Of a stretch of 64,000 nt of DNA, positions 45,314 to 55,699 are shown one piece after another. Positions within the stretch are counted from its first letter, which is position 1. Every line of letters begins with the position of its first letter. A program made the position numbers and the translations under genes. The DNA lies in contig JAJEKV010000027.1 in assembly GCA_021234155.1 (NCBI GenBank), positions 1,577,109-1,641,108 on the forward strand, read 5' to 3'. The DNA comes from Isoetes taiwanensis. Taxonomy: Eukaryota > Streptophyta > Lycopodiopsida > Isoetales > Isoetaceae. The notes beneath the pieces are model-generated. The model searched no databases. It was given only the letters and a program-made list of their open reading frames with translations, and was not told the DNA's origin.

Positions 45314-46165
45314 ATGGCTACAAGACTAGGTGCAAGTCTGTTAAATGGAATTAACATCTTTGAAGGTGAGGCAGGTTTCCAAGCTTGGAAGGGAAGGATG
45401 AAGGATGTTTTGGAGGCAGAAGGCCTATGGGATTTCGTTGAAGGTGATGGCGAAACTGAAGGAGAAAGCAGTATTGTTAATGGAACTCAAGGAGAAAGCT
45501 CAACTGCTGCAACAGGCAGAACAGCAGAGACAAAAGGAAGTAATCTGAAAGGTAAATTACAGGAGGCAAGAGTTATTACTTCAAGTAAATTGAGTTCCAG
45601 TATAATGCTTAAGGTCAGGGATAAATCTCCAAGGGAGATTTGGCAATATTTGATTAGAACTTATGAAGTAAAGAATACCTCCCAGCTTGACATGCTTGAC
45701 AGGAAGCTAAGGAGATTGAAGTTTCAAGAAGGTGACAATCTCACACAGTTTTTTCAGAAGTTCGACAACATTATAGCAGACATGGAGGCTGCTAGAGTGC
45801 CAGTTACAAAGGAGTTTCAGGTACTGAATCTTGCTAGAGCCTTTTCTAATTTTGGTCAGTTAAGCACTTTAATACGAACAGTTGGTAGAAATAGAGAAAA
45901 GGCAGAAGCCCTGATTAGGACTGAAATAGAACAGAGAAAATTAACTCAAGAAGAGGATGATGATGAACATACAGAAGTCTTATTTGCTAGAAAAGGCAAA
46001 GCCTATGGAGGTAAAATAGGGTCTTGTTTTACATGCAAAATGTTTGGACATCTAAAAGCCAACTGCCCCAAAAATAAGAAGATAAGATGTTACAATTGCG
46101 ATGATTATGGGCATTTCGCAAACAAGTGCTCAAGTCCAAAGGGATCTGGGACGAGGCAGGGGTAA
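45314..46165 (+). CDS. Copia-type gag, intact 283 residues
   Basis: Ty1/Copia nucleocapsid-coat protein. It starts MATRLGASLLNGINIFEGEA, continues with FQAWKGRMKDVLEAEGLWDF (the UBN2/DUF4219-like N-terminus), a central REIWQYLIRTYEVKN and MLDRKLRRLKFQEGDNLTQF, and ends with two CCHC zinc knuckles, CFTCKMFGHLKANC (about 238-251) and CYNCDDYGHFANKC (about 259-272), each Cx2Cx4Hx4C. The frame has no defect. It stops at TAA 46163-46165, shortly after the knuckles, whereas Copia elements normally read on into protease. The protease piece lies 6 kb away at 52.3 kb. Confidence 0.93.
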   Translation: MATRLGASLLNGINIFEGEAGFQAWKGRMKDVLEAEGLWDFVEGDGETEGESSIVNGTQGESSTAATGRTAETKGSNLKGKLQEARVITSSKLSSSIMLKVRDKSPREIWQYLIRTYEVKNTSQLDMLDRKLRRLKFQEGDNLTQFFQKFDNIIADMEAARVPVTKEFQVLNLARAFSNFGQLSTLIRTVGRNREKAEALIRTEIEQRKLTQEEDDDEHTEVLFARKGKAYGGKIGSCFTCKMFGHLKANCPKNKKIRCYNCDDYGHFANKCSSPKGSGTRQG

Positions 46166-46349
46166 AGTTTCTGTTGGAAATGGTAGAAACACTAAAAACA
46201 TAAGGGTAGAGGAAGAGGAAGCGTGAGCAGAGAGCATGCTTCTGTCCCGGGGATTTCACCTAGGCACATGGGGATACCTCATGTGCGTGCAAGGGGTCAC
46301 CAGAAAACCCCTCGTATACGACTTTTGGAGGTCGAAAACCCCTACATAC

Positions 46350-48050
46350 GTAAATAGGAAAACCCAGTTTCCCTGCCCCCTACCGTAGATATACGCCCGG
46401 ACTATTTTACGTTTTACATACCCCTACCCCATCTTGTACTTGAGTTTGTGCCGTAGCCTTATTCAGAGAAAAAAATGGTTTGTGGAGAAGGAAAAAAATT
46501 TCACAGTGTTTAATAGACATTTCTCGCATCTTCATTCTCGGTCTAAACTGGTCTCGTTGGTTAAGACTCTATTGCATCTATCTCTTAAGATGCAAGAATT
46601 TTCATTGCATGTGTCCCTTACGTTGAATCATTGCCGGGATCATTGTAGTTGTAAGAATGTATAGGGTTGTAGACGGGGTTGTAGAATGCATATGGGTTTA
46701 GGAATGTCTAAACTATTTGAAGGCTAAACTAGTGGATTGTTTTCAAATTGTTTGGAATAGAGCATCCAAGTGGTAAGCAAATGTTGGAATATCCTTCAGC
46801 ATCAACTGTCTTAAGTATTTGACTACACATCGATACAAATTCTTTTTCATACCATTTATTGTACTGGACCCCATAATAAAATATATGGCATATAAGAGGG
46901 TAATTTGCCTAATTAATCGGGTTTCGAGCCCCAATTCTGCATGCAGCATTATGATCATAATGGCATTCATAACCCCTTTGATTGGACCTTCCACTATTGG
47001 TCTTATTTTGTGGTAGCATGCACCTTTCACTATAGACACAATCATAGCAATTACAATGGTCAACCCAAGGAAATTGTGGTGCTTTTAATTGACCATTTGG
47101 GAAACAAATTGAAACATATAATGATTGTGAATGCAGTCTTACAAATGATATAGTATTTAAAAACTGAAGTATCATCTTGATAAACAAATCTTGTACAGAA
47201 CTCCATACTCAATCAAGCATGGACCTTTCCTTCCATGAAATACCGTGAAATAATTTATGGGTTGCAGACACGTTAGCTAGTGCACACATGTCGTGCATCT
47301 CTGTCTCTGAATTTTAATTGGTGGATGTATAGCAACTTTTTGTTTCAAGAGATGAATTTACCCGTTGAGATGGCAGAGCAATATACTGATGAAATTGCTC
47401 TCAAGGAGCATGATAGATTTCCTATGTACATGAGGAGCAAATTTTGATTGCTCAGTCTATTCTGTGAAGTGTTGATAATCAATTACAGGCAAATCTAAAA
47501 TACAAAGATGTGCTGCTTGCGTTGTGCAAAAGCAACTAACTGCATATATTTTAGTTCCCATTCTTTGCAAGCAAAAATTAAGAACACTATATGCACCAAC
47601 AACTTGAACATATGCTCATCCCTTACAATTATGATTCCACGGTATGATTCGCCTATTCAAAGCACCATTGTCCTCCAATCCAACAAAGTTCGTGCATCTG
47701 CAGGAACAAATAGAGAAATAAATGAACAGAAAAATAAGTAAACTTGAGGAATAACGAGAGGAATAGAAACACACCTCCTTTTTCACTCGCCGCCACGGTT
47801 TATCGGTTCTTAGCCCTAGTTACTAAACACTTTGAAATCACTGATTAACATAGCATAAAGCACCTATATTCTGTCCTTCAACCGTAACCAAAACCTTATT
47901 TTAATTTAGCATTATAGAACCTATAGAAACTACCTTGCACAAAAAAGGAACCTAAGAAAGAGAACTGTGAAACTGTCAGACATCTCGTGCCAACCTCTCA
48001 ACTTTATTTGCAACCTCAGTATTTGCATTCTATTATTACCTGTTTAGCCA
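46350..48050. other. No gene recognised
   Basis: A+T-rich DNA. A minus frame at 46743-47063 is open but shadow-like. A short plus segment near 47343 (EMNLPVEMAEQYTDEIALKE) looks protein-like but is not identifiable. Confidence 0.25.
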
Positions 48051-48593
48051 TTAACTGCTCTGTCAAACTCCTTAGACGACGCTCCAGCTCTTTTTCTCGT
48101 TGAGCTAAACATGAGAATTTATTAACATGTCATAAATTTGCAAACTTTGCAGAGGAAACGTGGACCAAAACTTGTCTAATCACGGATGAAGGCCATTGTG
48201 CGAGTACATTACTGCAAATCATGAGCTCTTTTCCGCGGGTCGGCAACTTTAGCTTGCTAAGTTTCACGAACCCACAGCATTACATGGTTTGACTATTAAC
48301 AAAATCGCATACAATGGGGTATAATGCACAAAAGATACTAACAAGCTCGGTTTGTAACATTTGAACCTCTTGTTCTTTCCACATGCTCTTGACCTTATGT
48401 TCTCTCGAAGAGATAAGAAATGGCTCTTGGTGCATGTGCATTTCGACCACTTCCGTCCATAAGATTCTCTAGTTGTTGATTCAAGTTCTTCTCCAAGACC
48501 GCAAGCTCCACGCAAAAAAGACCCTATATAAGAAAGAGTAGAGCGGGGAACCACGTTCCATTATTGCGCAGAAAGTGCGGGTCGGCATTGCCC

Positions 48594-48607
48594 CACTACT
48601 ACAAATA
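48594..48607 (+). other. Possible CACTA-type terminus (CACTACTACAAATA)
   Basis: CACTACTACAAA is a common terminus of plant CACTA elements. No matching inverted end or subterminal array is seen to its right, so it may be a solitary remnant or chance. Confidence 0.2.
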
Positions 48608-48889
48608 ATTTCCAATGACTCCCAATATCGTTGGACTACACACGGATGACTTGAAGTACTAAGAGATGTAGTAAGGCCTTTGTAACTTTATAATGTGAAC
48701 TTCTAATCTAAAGTGCTCCCTTTCATCCGCAGATGCTTCAAGCGCCGAGATGGTGTCTTAAATTCATAAAGTAAATTCATTTTAGAATTTTAAGTGCACG
48801 TTAGTCATTACGAAAAGTCATAACCTTCAAAACACTATGTTGAGACATGGTAAGGAAAATAATTTATACAGATCACAATCTTCAAATAC

Positions 48890-51307
48890 TTTTTTTTTTT
48901 TTTTTTTTTTTTTGAAGGTAAGATAAATTTATATTCGAGATAGGAAGAATTACATCGAGAAAGATCCCATAAGGATCAAATAACCTTGAAGTAGAGGATC
49001 CCTTGTGGATCAAATATAATATTTGAAGCTTGGTACTCATAATTTTTTTCTCAACCTCTTCTTCCAACTAACTAGTACTACAGGGATCGAGAATCAACAT
49101 CTTCCCAGCTAGAGGAATACTACAGGAGACAAATATAAATTTTCCTCAAGCTACGAATATACCTTGAATGCTCTATGAACCACCTCTTGCAAGAGTAGAG
49201 ACGAGCAGAGAAAGGCATGAAGAAAACATGAGCAATCTCCGCATTGCTCAAGGAAGCTAACTTTCTGACTCCAAATAACCCATACGCAAATTAATCAATC
49301 TTGATTGTACCAGGAAAGATCTTTGCATTGTCGGGATATATGCGGTCAAGTAGAATGAATGTAGCCATCGAAGTCTTTGCATTGTCGGGGATATGAAGCG
49401 GTCGGCTGTACTAGACCCCCAAAGCCCGGCTACTGGACTCCTCCCTAAAGTCCGGCTCAAGATATATAAGCTTCATCCTGCTCAAAAATTCCCTAGCTTC
49501 GGCATCTCAAACAGACCAATAAAATATTAAAAGCCTCTTCTGCATTGAAGATCCCTAGCTCATAATCGGCCAGTTCGATCTCATCAAAAATCAAGAGTCG
49601 GGCTAATCTATTCTTCTTCTTTTCAAGAAAGAACTCTACACCTTTCCGCTTAGTAGGAAAGAGCAAGAGGAAGGGAAAGGCTTACGGCATTCTGGACTGA
49701 GGAAAGAATAAAAGGCGCCAATTAACTAGAAATTTGAAGCATCTTCTCTCATAGCCCCCAAGCATCTTAATTACTCAACCTTATAGGCAACGAGCCATTT
49801 CGTTTGTGCATCCACAAAGGAAAAGGAGAAAGCAACGGCCACCAAGCCCCAAAAATTTGTGCCTTTCAAGAAAGGGCAAGAAAGAAACGAATGGGTTGCT
49901 GGCGAGAATAATAATCTACATTGGAGGACCTCGATGGTTCTTGGCGCAGCCCTTAGCGCTTTGCTTGGCTAGAGGCGGCAGCAGAAGGAAGGAGGCCGCC
50001 CTCCTCTCCTCTCTTCAAGACCGGCCGAGACCTTCTTGCGGATCAAAGACCAAACCGGTGCTAGTGGGGTTTGCGGTGCTCAGACGATTTTGCCTTCAAA
50101 GAATTTGCGGATCAGATTTTGAAGCGGCTTCAAAAGGATCTTTTTTGGATTCGGTTTGGTAAGCCACTAACGTGGCATTTTTGCTCTCAATCTTTAGAAG
50201 AATGATGATTTATATCACACAAGAAAGGTATGAGAGTCTATAAGGTGGAGCGAAATTTAAGCAGAATCTTTAAAGAAAGCGACTTAGGGTCTTTTCGGCG
50301 GTCTTTCTAGTTGGATCTTTGGATCATTTGGTTTTTTCCTCCTCTTGCTCTTTCTTGCTGTGAGAAGATCCTGGAGGTGTTTTTCTTGGAAGAAGTTGAG
50401 TAAATTCTTGATCTCGGATTACAGGTTTTATAACAGAATGTTGGGTTATTTGAGATTGCCGAGCTAGGGATCTATTATTGCGGTGATGCTTCCATATCAA
50501 GACCCGGATATCATGAGCGAGATTTTAGGGAGAGTTCTCGTGGTTGCATTTGTGTGTCTAGCCCGATTCTGGTCTACTGACCAAGCATCCCGAACAATGC
50601 AAAAAGATCTCCTTTTGATCTCACATACGGTAATAAAATTGTATAATTTGATCATAGTTTGAAGTATGGGATTCCTGACTTGAGGAAGTGAGACCTGCTC
50701 AGGGTTACTTCATCTCTTTCCATCTTCATTTCTAGTTTTGCATGAGGTTTTTGGAGCACTCAAGATTTGTTTGTAGCTGTGGAAAATGGGTACTTGGCTC
50801 CTATAGTACTCTGTTTAATTGAGACAGAAGAAGAGGTTGAGAGAGGCTCATATGTTCTTTAGTTACAGACATGATTAAGATCCAGATGGGATCCTTTGTA
50901 CTTAACTTATATCTGATCCATAGAGGGATCTCTGTATTGTAATTCTTCCTATCTGATTAATACAGAAACTTCTTTCCTTCAAAAAAAAAAAAAAAAAAGA
51001 ATAATCTCTGTTTGATCTATGGAAAAACACAATGCTTACCTAGACCGGAAGCATCAGAGTAAAGATCCACGTTAGTGGATAATCTGAGAAGGCTGGAGAG
51101 GCCGCCATGAAGAAACTCCAAGAAAACCAAAAATCGGAAGCAGATGGAGGCAAGAATCGAATAACCGAGATGCCAAAACCCTTGTGCTAGCCATCGGATC
51201 TAGAAACGGAGAAGAAATTTGCAGCCAGCTGCGTCTTATAGCAAGGATTTGGGGCGGCCCCTTTCCCTGCCGCCGCCCTAGCCGTGAAGGCGCCAAGAAG
51301 TCATGAC
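48890..51307 (-). mobile_element. L1-type insertion (outer), 17-bp target duplication
   Basis: TCACAATCTTCAAATAC occurs perfectly at 48873-48889 and 51308-51324. Between them, on the minus strand, is a retroposon. Its G+C-rich beginning lies near 51300 (GGCGCCTTCACGGCTAGGGC, then an ATG in GATGGCTAGCACAAG). It ends TTATCTTACCTTC followed by about 25 A (T run 48891-48915). Excluding the inner insertion it is about 1.3 kb, far shorter than a full L1, so it is internally deleted or non-autonomous. The long perfect duplication indicates L1-style target-primed insertion and relative youth. Confidence 0.88.
49913..50997 (+). mobile_element. L1-type insertion (inner), 8-bp target duplication
   Basis: AGAATAAT flanks the element at 49905-49912 and 50998-51005. 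The plus-strand 3' end reads ATTGTAATTCTTCCTATCTG, then TTTCCTTC and about 17 A, closely matching the 3' end of the outer copy (GTAATTCTTCCTATCTCG), so both belong to one family. At 1085 bp it is 5'-truncated. Its position inside the outer element shows that it inserted later, in the opposite orientation. Confidence 0.82.
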
Positions 51308-51469
51308 TCACAATCTTCAAATACCATTCATCATATCCATGGAGAAAATCCCATTCATCATATCCATGGAGAGTCATCATTTTACCCGTAGTTGACCTCA
51401 AGATCTTTGCACTTCTGGGCTCTCTCTTGACTTCTGTTTGCCTCAAGAGCTTTTCCATAAGCTATATTC

Positions 51470-52300
51470 CCAAAGACGTAATGAGGATTCCCTCATTTGT
51501 AGGCGCAATACAAAGTATAGAACTCAACAAATTCTGCCCAAATGAATCGAATGAACCACTTTTCTTTGGAATAATTAATTCAACATAATAAGGTAAATGT
51601 AAGCACACGGATCGAAAGGCCAGAATGGGCATGAAGCTCCATAGCTAGAGTCGACTGCGCTAAGCAACAGAATCCCATGATGAAGATGAGGAGGCACTGA
51701 AATCGCCGACATCTCATTTGAACCAGTGAATGGACAATCTTTCCCAAGAACCTTGTCGACCTTTATTTGAAGCCTCATCGGATCGCCACAAAAGTCGGTG
51801 TGCCAACAAGTCTGTACCAACATTTGGATCGTTTTATCAAATGAACCTACATTTTTAGGGTTGTTGTAGTGCTCAACGACCGTTTCATGATATTCCCTTG
51901 TGAAAGTTACCACGGGGGAATCTTAAGCTTCCTAAGAGCGGCAGATTTCAAAGTGCTTCCACAACAAGAACATTGTCAATCTGTAAGAAGCAAAAACATC
52001 CAAAACTATGGAGCCTAAGGAAAAAATAAACCACGCTTGTGGCATTGTGACGGATGTTTTTTTCAGCTTAAACTTCCATGCTAATACAAGATATGGCGCC
52101 TTGGATCTTCAAGACTAATGCCTCACCGTATGATACGGGAATGGACGTTCCCGCCCATCTCCCCCCTCTCGACCACCTACGACTCCTTGGCCATAAGCCC
52201 GTATAATTTTTGGACCGTATGCGAACGGGTGAGGTCCAAAAAAAACCCCTAACCAGTCACGCACATGTTAGATGGATTTTTAATGGTGAAATCCGGGGCT
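51470..52300. other. No gene recognised
   Basis: Probably the remaining body of the candidate inserted element. The minus frame at 51575-51913 begins MVTFTREYHETVVEHYNNPK, then NVGSFDK, which resembles the N-terminus of the Fe-S scaffold ISCU/NifU family (YHxxVxxHYxNPxNVGxxDK). It soon loses that similarity and is described separately. Confidence 0.35.
51826..51913 (-). pseudogene. ISU/ISCU Fe-S scaffold N-terminal exon fragment
   Basis: Minus-strand frame from 51913: YHETVVEHYNNPKNVGSFDK. Mitochondrial Fe-S cluster scaffold proteins (ISU1/ISCU) begin their conserved domain with Y(H/N)xxVxxHYxNPRNVGSxxK, and this matches at nearly every fixed position. After Lys the frame continues TIQMLVQTCWHTDFCGDPM; the ISU protein would read toward GAPACGDVMKLQIKVD, and indeed CGDPMRLQIKVD follows (about 51760-51795). 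So a compact stretch with one divergent or indel-bearing segment is present, then similarity ends. The cluster-ligand region beyond this is missing, so it is a gene fragment, possibly captured. Confidence 0.6.
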
Positions 52301-52329
52301 TCGTTAACATGGTTAAGGATTTGAAACCA

Positions 52330-52712
52330 AGTGTTTCGATCCAGATCTTTGAGGTAATTGTTGCTAGTGCTTTGAATGCTTTGGAAAGTAAGACTAATCA
52401 TGATCTGTATGTCCTAGATAGTGGAGCTGAGAGAAGCATAATAAAATCAGCAGATAAACTGAAGGAAAGGAGTATGAAGTCTTCAAGCTATGTTCAAATG
52501 GGAAACGGTGAACTTCAAAAGGTGGAGGAAGCTGGGCTGCTGGAGTTGTATGATTTAGAAGGAAACGTAGTAAATTTGGCCAATGTTTTATGTGTTCCAA
52601 AGATTGTGAAAAATCTGATATCCATAAGTCAGTTGGTTGACTTGGGATATAAAATTTTCTTTGAAAAGCTCTATTGTAAGGTCTTTCTTGATAATAAATT
52701 GATTTTTAGCAC
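52330..52712 (+). pseudogene. Copia protease / gag-pre-integrase fragment
   Basis: The plus frame reads NHDLYVLDSGAERSIIKSAD (aspartic protease active site DSGA), VQMGNGELQKVEEAGLLELY, VVNLANVLCVPKIVKNLISI and SQLVDLGYKIFFEKLYCKVF. These are the diagnostic Copia protease-to-pre-integrase motifs. The sequence leaves the family after LIFS at about 52712. It is in the same orientation as the gag at 45.3-46.2 kb and probably belongs to that element. Integrase and reverse transcriptase are absent from the window. Confidence 0.85.
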
Positions 52713-52739
52713 ACCACCCCCCTACGGGCCTCACATTTT

Positions 52740-53530
52740 CCTCAAATTCTAGCCTATCCACGTGTAATTTCCACTTCATCAAAAATCTGATGTGCCTTAT
52801 TTTCCACCAAATGTCGGATCTCTCGCTTCTACAAATCCACGGCCACGAAAATTAGAAAATCCAAAAATAGATGACGGAGATGAGAAGAGGCCTTTTCAAG
52901 CCAAGAAATCTCCATTCGCTTCATGGCCTTTCGTGCTAACTCCGTGGAATTGGCTCTTCCTCGCGGCCTCGCCTGATTACACTGGATTGCCCGACCTATC
53001 ACAGGATCTCTACTAAGGTTATCTGCATTGTCTTTTACAGAGAGTTTTCTTGTACTTTCAAGAACCCCATTTTGGTTCGACCTTGCATGTCCGGTAGCCA
53101 CATTCCATGGATTTTGATAGCGTATGAGACCTGGTGCTTTTACAACCAATGTTGTTTCTTACCAGCGATTTTCTGTGCTGAACACCATATTTGGGGATTT
53201 GTTAGTGGGATTTGAAAAGCAGGAGTCAAGGTCTTTTGCCCAAGGAGTCTCTAAGCTGGCAAGGTTTTTGAGGGAGGGAATCTTTCTTCTCTAAGGATCG
53301 TCCGATCTCCAACAATGCGTTGTGACAATGGTATTTTCCGAACCAAGGCTCCTCTAGTGCCGGAATGGCTGTGGCAGCCTGCCTTTTATCTGCAAACCTT
53401 TTTCTCCTCTTCATTCCGCTCTCAACCATGCTGCACAACACAACTATCAGAAGGTTTTTTTTTTTGAGCATTTGAACTCAAGAATCCCTAGGCCCAGGGT
53501 AGCTTCTCATCAAAGATTATTCTATCTTCA
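52740..53530. other. No gene recognised
   Basis: Broken plus and minus frames without family pattern. A short T run is at 53456-53465. Confidence 0.3.
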
Positions 53531-53544
53531 AATGCTTGATCATG

Positions 53545-54039
53545 AAAATGGAGCACCCATATCTGCGAAATGTCAATGTTGATTGTGAAAAATCTCAGCA
53601 GAGCCCTAAGAGCCCTAAACAGGTATTGCTTCAGGCTGTGGAGGATGATGAACAGGAGGATAATAACATATTAGATGATGCCATTCCATTTGAAAGTGAA
53701 GTAGAAAGTCGCTTGCATGTACCAAAAGTGGAGGAGGAAGAAGGTGCTTTTTTTCTGCCTTCAATTTCTTAATAGAAAGACTGGACATGTTGCATTAGTA
53801 TTATATGCCTTGTTTGCTTTATTTGCAGAGGAGGAAGACATCCCTGTGACTAGCTATTTCAAAGATAACCAAAAGCTTGGGCTAAAGCAAGAGGATATTA
53901 GAGAAATACTCTGGGAAATTATCAAAAGGTTCTGGTATAATCCAGCATTTTGCAAGTTTCGGCTATCTCTTTTGGTGGCTAACCTCACCACGGCATTGCC
54001 ATCATTTACTGGCCGGGTTGTGCCCTTAATATCCAAGGT
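53545..54039 (+). CDS. Two linked exons of an unidentified acidic protein
   Basis: The first frame starts MKMEHPYLRNVNVDCEKSQQ (an ATG at about 53542) and is rich in Glu/Asp (EDDEQEDNN; KVEEEE), ending at a GT donor near 53743. The intron ends TTATTTGCAG at 53829, and the second exon continues in phase: EEEDIPVTSYFKDNQKLGLK, then IREILWEIIKRFWYNPAFCK and RLSLLVANLTTALPSFTG, ending near a GTGAGC donor at about 54039. The second exon looks like amphipathic helices of a real protein. No family recognised. It lies immediately upstream of the ACL5 pseudogene; whether the two were once one transcript is unclear, since ACL5 proteins do not begin this way. Confidence 0.4.
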
Positions 54040-54256
54040 GAGCCAGGCAGAAAATGGAGTTTACATTTTCTTGCAGATTCCTCTTAAAGGAGTTTCTCGG
54101 CAGTATGGAAGATTTTGAACTTGTATATCAGTGTAAACAAATGATCTGCTGCTGCATATGAAGCCAGGTATGGGGGCTGCTTCTCGGCAAGCTGCCATTA
54201 CGTTTTATTTAACTGTGGTCAATGATAGAAAGTTTTTTGTAAAACTGGTTTTGTAG

Positions 54257-55693
54257 GTATTGGTTCTGGATGGAAAACTACAAAGTGCAGAGGCTAATGA
54301 ATTTGTTTATCATGAAATACTTGTGCATCCTGCCCTGCTATACCATTCAAGGCATGCCCTTCAGAATTTAGTTTCAACAGCTCATCTATAATTAAACTAA
54401 CTGGTACAAATTTGTTTTGATCAACAGTCCTCAGAGTGTGTTCATCACGGGAGGAGGAGAAGGTTCAACAGCCCGTGAAGCATTGAAGCACAAGAGTATT
54501 AAGAAAGTAGTCATGTGTAACATAGACAAGGTGCCACCTAACTTGTTACTTTAAATCACACCTCTAGTTGACTTAACATGTTGCTATAGTTGGAAGTAAA
54601 TTTTCTTTTTACTTTTTGCACGTTTGATTCAGGAGGTGGTTGATTTCTGTCGTGCTCATTTTTTTCTGACAATTGAGAAGCTTTTCAGAGCCCCGGTTGG
54701 AACTAGTAATAAATGATGCCAGGTCTGTGGTTAACATATGAGAAATATAGGCTTTCGTGGTTTTGTGCTTATAATTCACCTTCTGGCTTTGGGTATATGT
54801 GAGCCATTTTACAGGATTGATCTTGGGAAGAGAAAAGAGAAGTTTGATGTCAACATTGGAGATCTGGCTGATCCTGTGGAAGGAGGACCCTGTTACAAGC
54901 TCTACACAGAGCTGTTTCTGAAAAATAGTGAAAACAAGACTCAATGTTGGGGGATTCTAGTGACACAGGTTCTTATTTTCTTTGAACACAAAAGTACATT
55001 GATTTTTAGATAAAACTTTTAGACCAATCAATAGAAAACCTTACACTATTAACATGTTTTGATATTCAGGCTGGTCCTGCTGGCATTCTGGCACATAGAG
55101 AAGTCTACACATCCATTTATAATAACTTTAAGACAAGTATTTAAATGTGAGCCTCTTTGTCCTTTCTATTTCCAAAATATGGGAAATGCAAGCAGAACTA
55201 TATTATCTACTTTTATTTCCTGAAAAGTGTCTGATTTTAAACCTGACAATATGCTTGAGCAGATGTGGTTGCTTATGCAACCCATGTACCATCATATGCA
55301 GCCACATGGGGCTGGGTCATGGTAAGATATGCTTCTAAAAATATTGGTCATTTAAACATGGCTATGTTATGTATGACCCAAGAATTGATGCATTTTGATA
55401 GGCTTCTGATCATCCAATTCCAAAGCTCACCTCTGAGGAAATTGACATAAAGATAAAGCAGCGAATCCTTGGGGAGCTCAGGTTCTTAGATGGGCTGGGT
55501 CTGGTTGCTTCAGCTGCCCTTAACAAAGTTGTTCGATTATCGTAAGTAGCTAATTTCCCAGACTCTTTTCTTCCACAAGATGTTTTTATCTGAGCCATTG
55601 ATAAAATCTGCTTTCAGACTAGCAAAAGAAACCCATGCTTATACAGAACACAGTGCACGTTTTATCCAAGGGCATGGTATTGCTGAGAAGTAA
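54257..55693 (+). pseudogene. ACL5: Thermospermine synthase (ACAULIS5-like) pseudogene, 8 exons
   Basis: Aminopropyltransferase family; ACL5 makes thermospermine from spermidine and decarboxylated S-adenosylmethionine in the cytosol and restrains xylem differentiation. Exons: 54257-54351 (GC donor), 54428-54530, 54633-54722, 54815-54968, 55070-55146, 55263-55321, 55402-55541, 55618-55693. Motifs are [100 protein letters not shown], and the terminal ARFIQGHGIAEK. Exons 3 and 5 are each one base too long, giving two frame shifts that do not cancel. VMCNID has Asn where the family has Asp. The first exon(s) before VLVLDGK are missing. Introns are kept, so this is a duplicated rather than a retro-copied pseudogene. 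Confidence 0.9.
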
Positions 55694-55699
55694 ATATAT

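Larger units (their letters stand above)
48066..51461 (-). pseudogene. Coiled-coil gene fragment (several exons) split by L1 insertions
   Basis: Exon-like pieces on the minus strand, most with AG/GT borders, all encode coiled-coil sequence. At 51461-51386: YGKALEANRSQERAQKCKDL. At about 48757-48702: TISALEASADEREHFRLE. At about 48530-48330: VELAVLEKNLNQQLENLMDG, APRAISYLFER, then after a one-base shift HKVKSMWKEQEVQMLQTELV. At about 48130-48066: AQREKELERRLRSLTEQLMA. The last is reminiscent of golgin-84-type rods (LEKRYxELTDLL), but this similarity is weak and generic. The frame shift and lack of identifiable ends suggest a non-functional or captured fragment. It predates the two L1 insertions that lie between its exons. 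Confidence 0.45.
46246..52299. mobile_element. Candidate inverted-repeat-bounded insertion splitting the Copia element
   Basis: GGATTTCACC (46251-46260) and CATGTGCGTG (46280-46289) reappear inverted in the same relative order at 52285-52294 and 52258-52267. Weaker similarity (AGGGGT/AAAACCCC patches) continues inward for perhaps 60-100 bp. The interval lies exactly between the Copia gag and protease remnants and holds minus-strand gene exons plus L1 copies. This suggests a DNA transposon carrying host gene fragments (Pack-type). Flanks resemble each other (GCTTCTGT versus GCTTCGTT) but do not form a clean duplication, so the call is tentative. Confidence 0.35.

Noticed and set aside
48594-48607. 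Second complete CACTA element starting at CACTACTACAAA
   Set aside because: No subterminal array and no inverted partner to its right.
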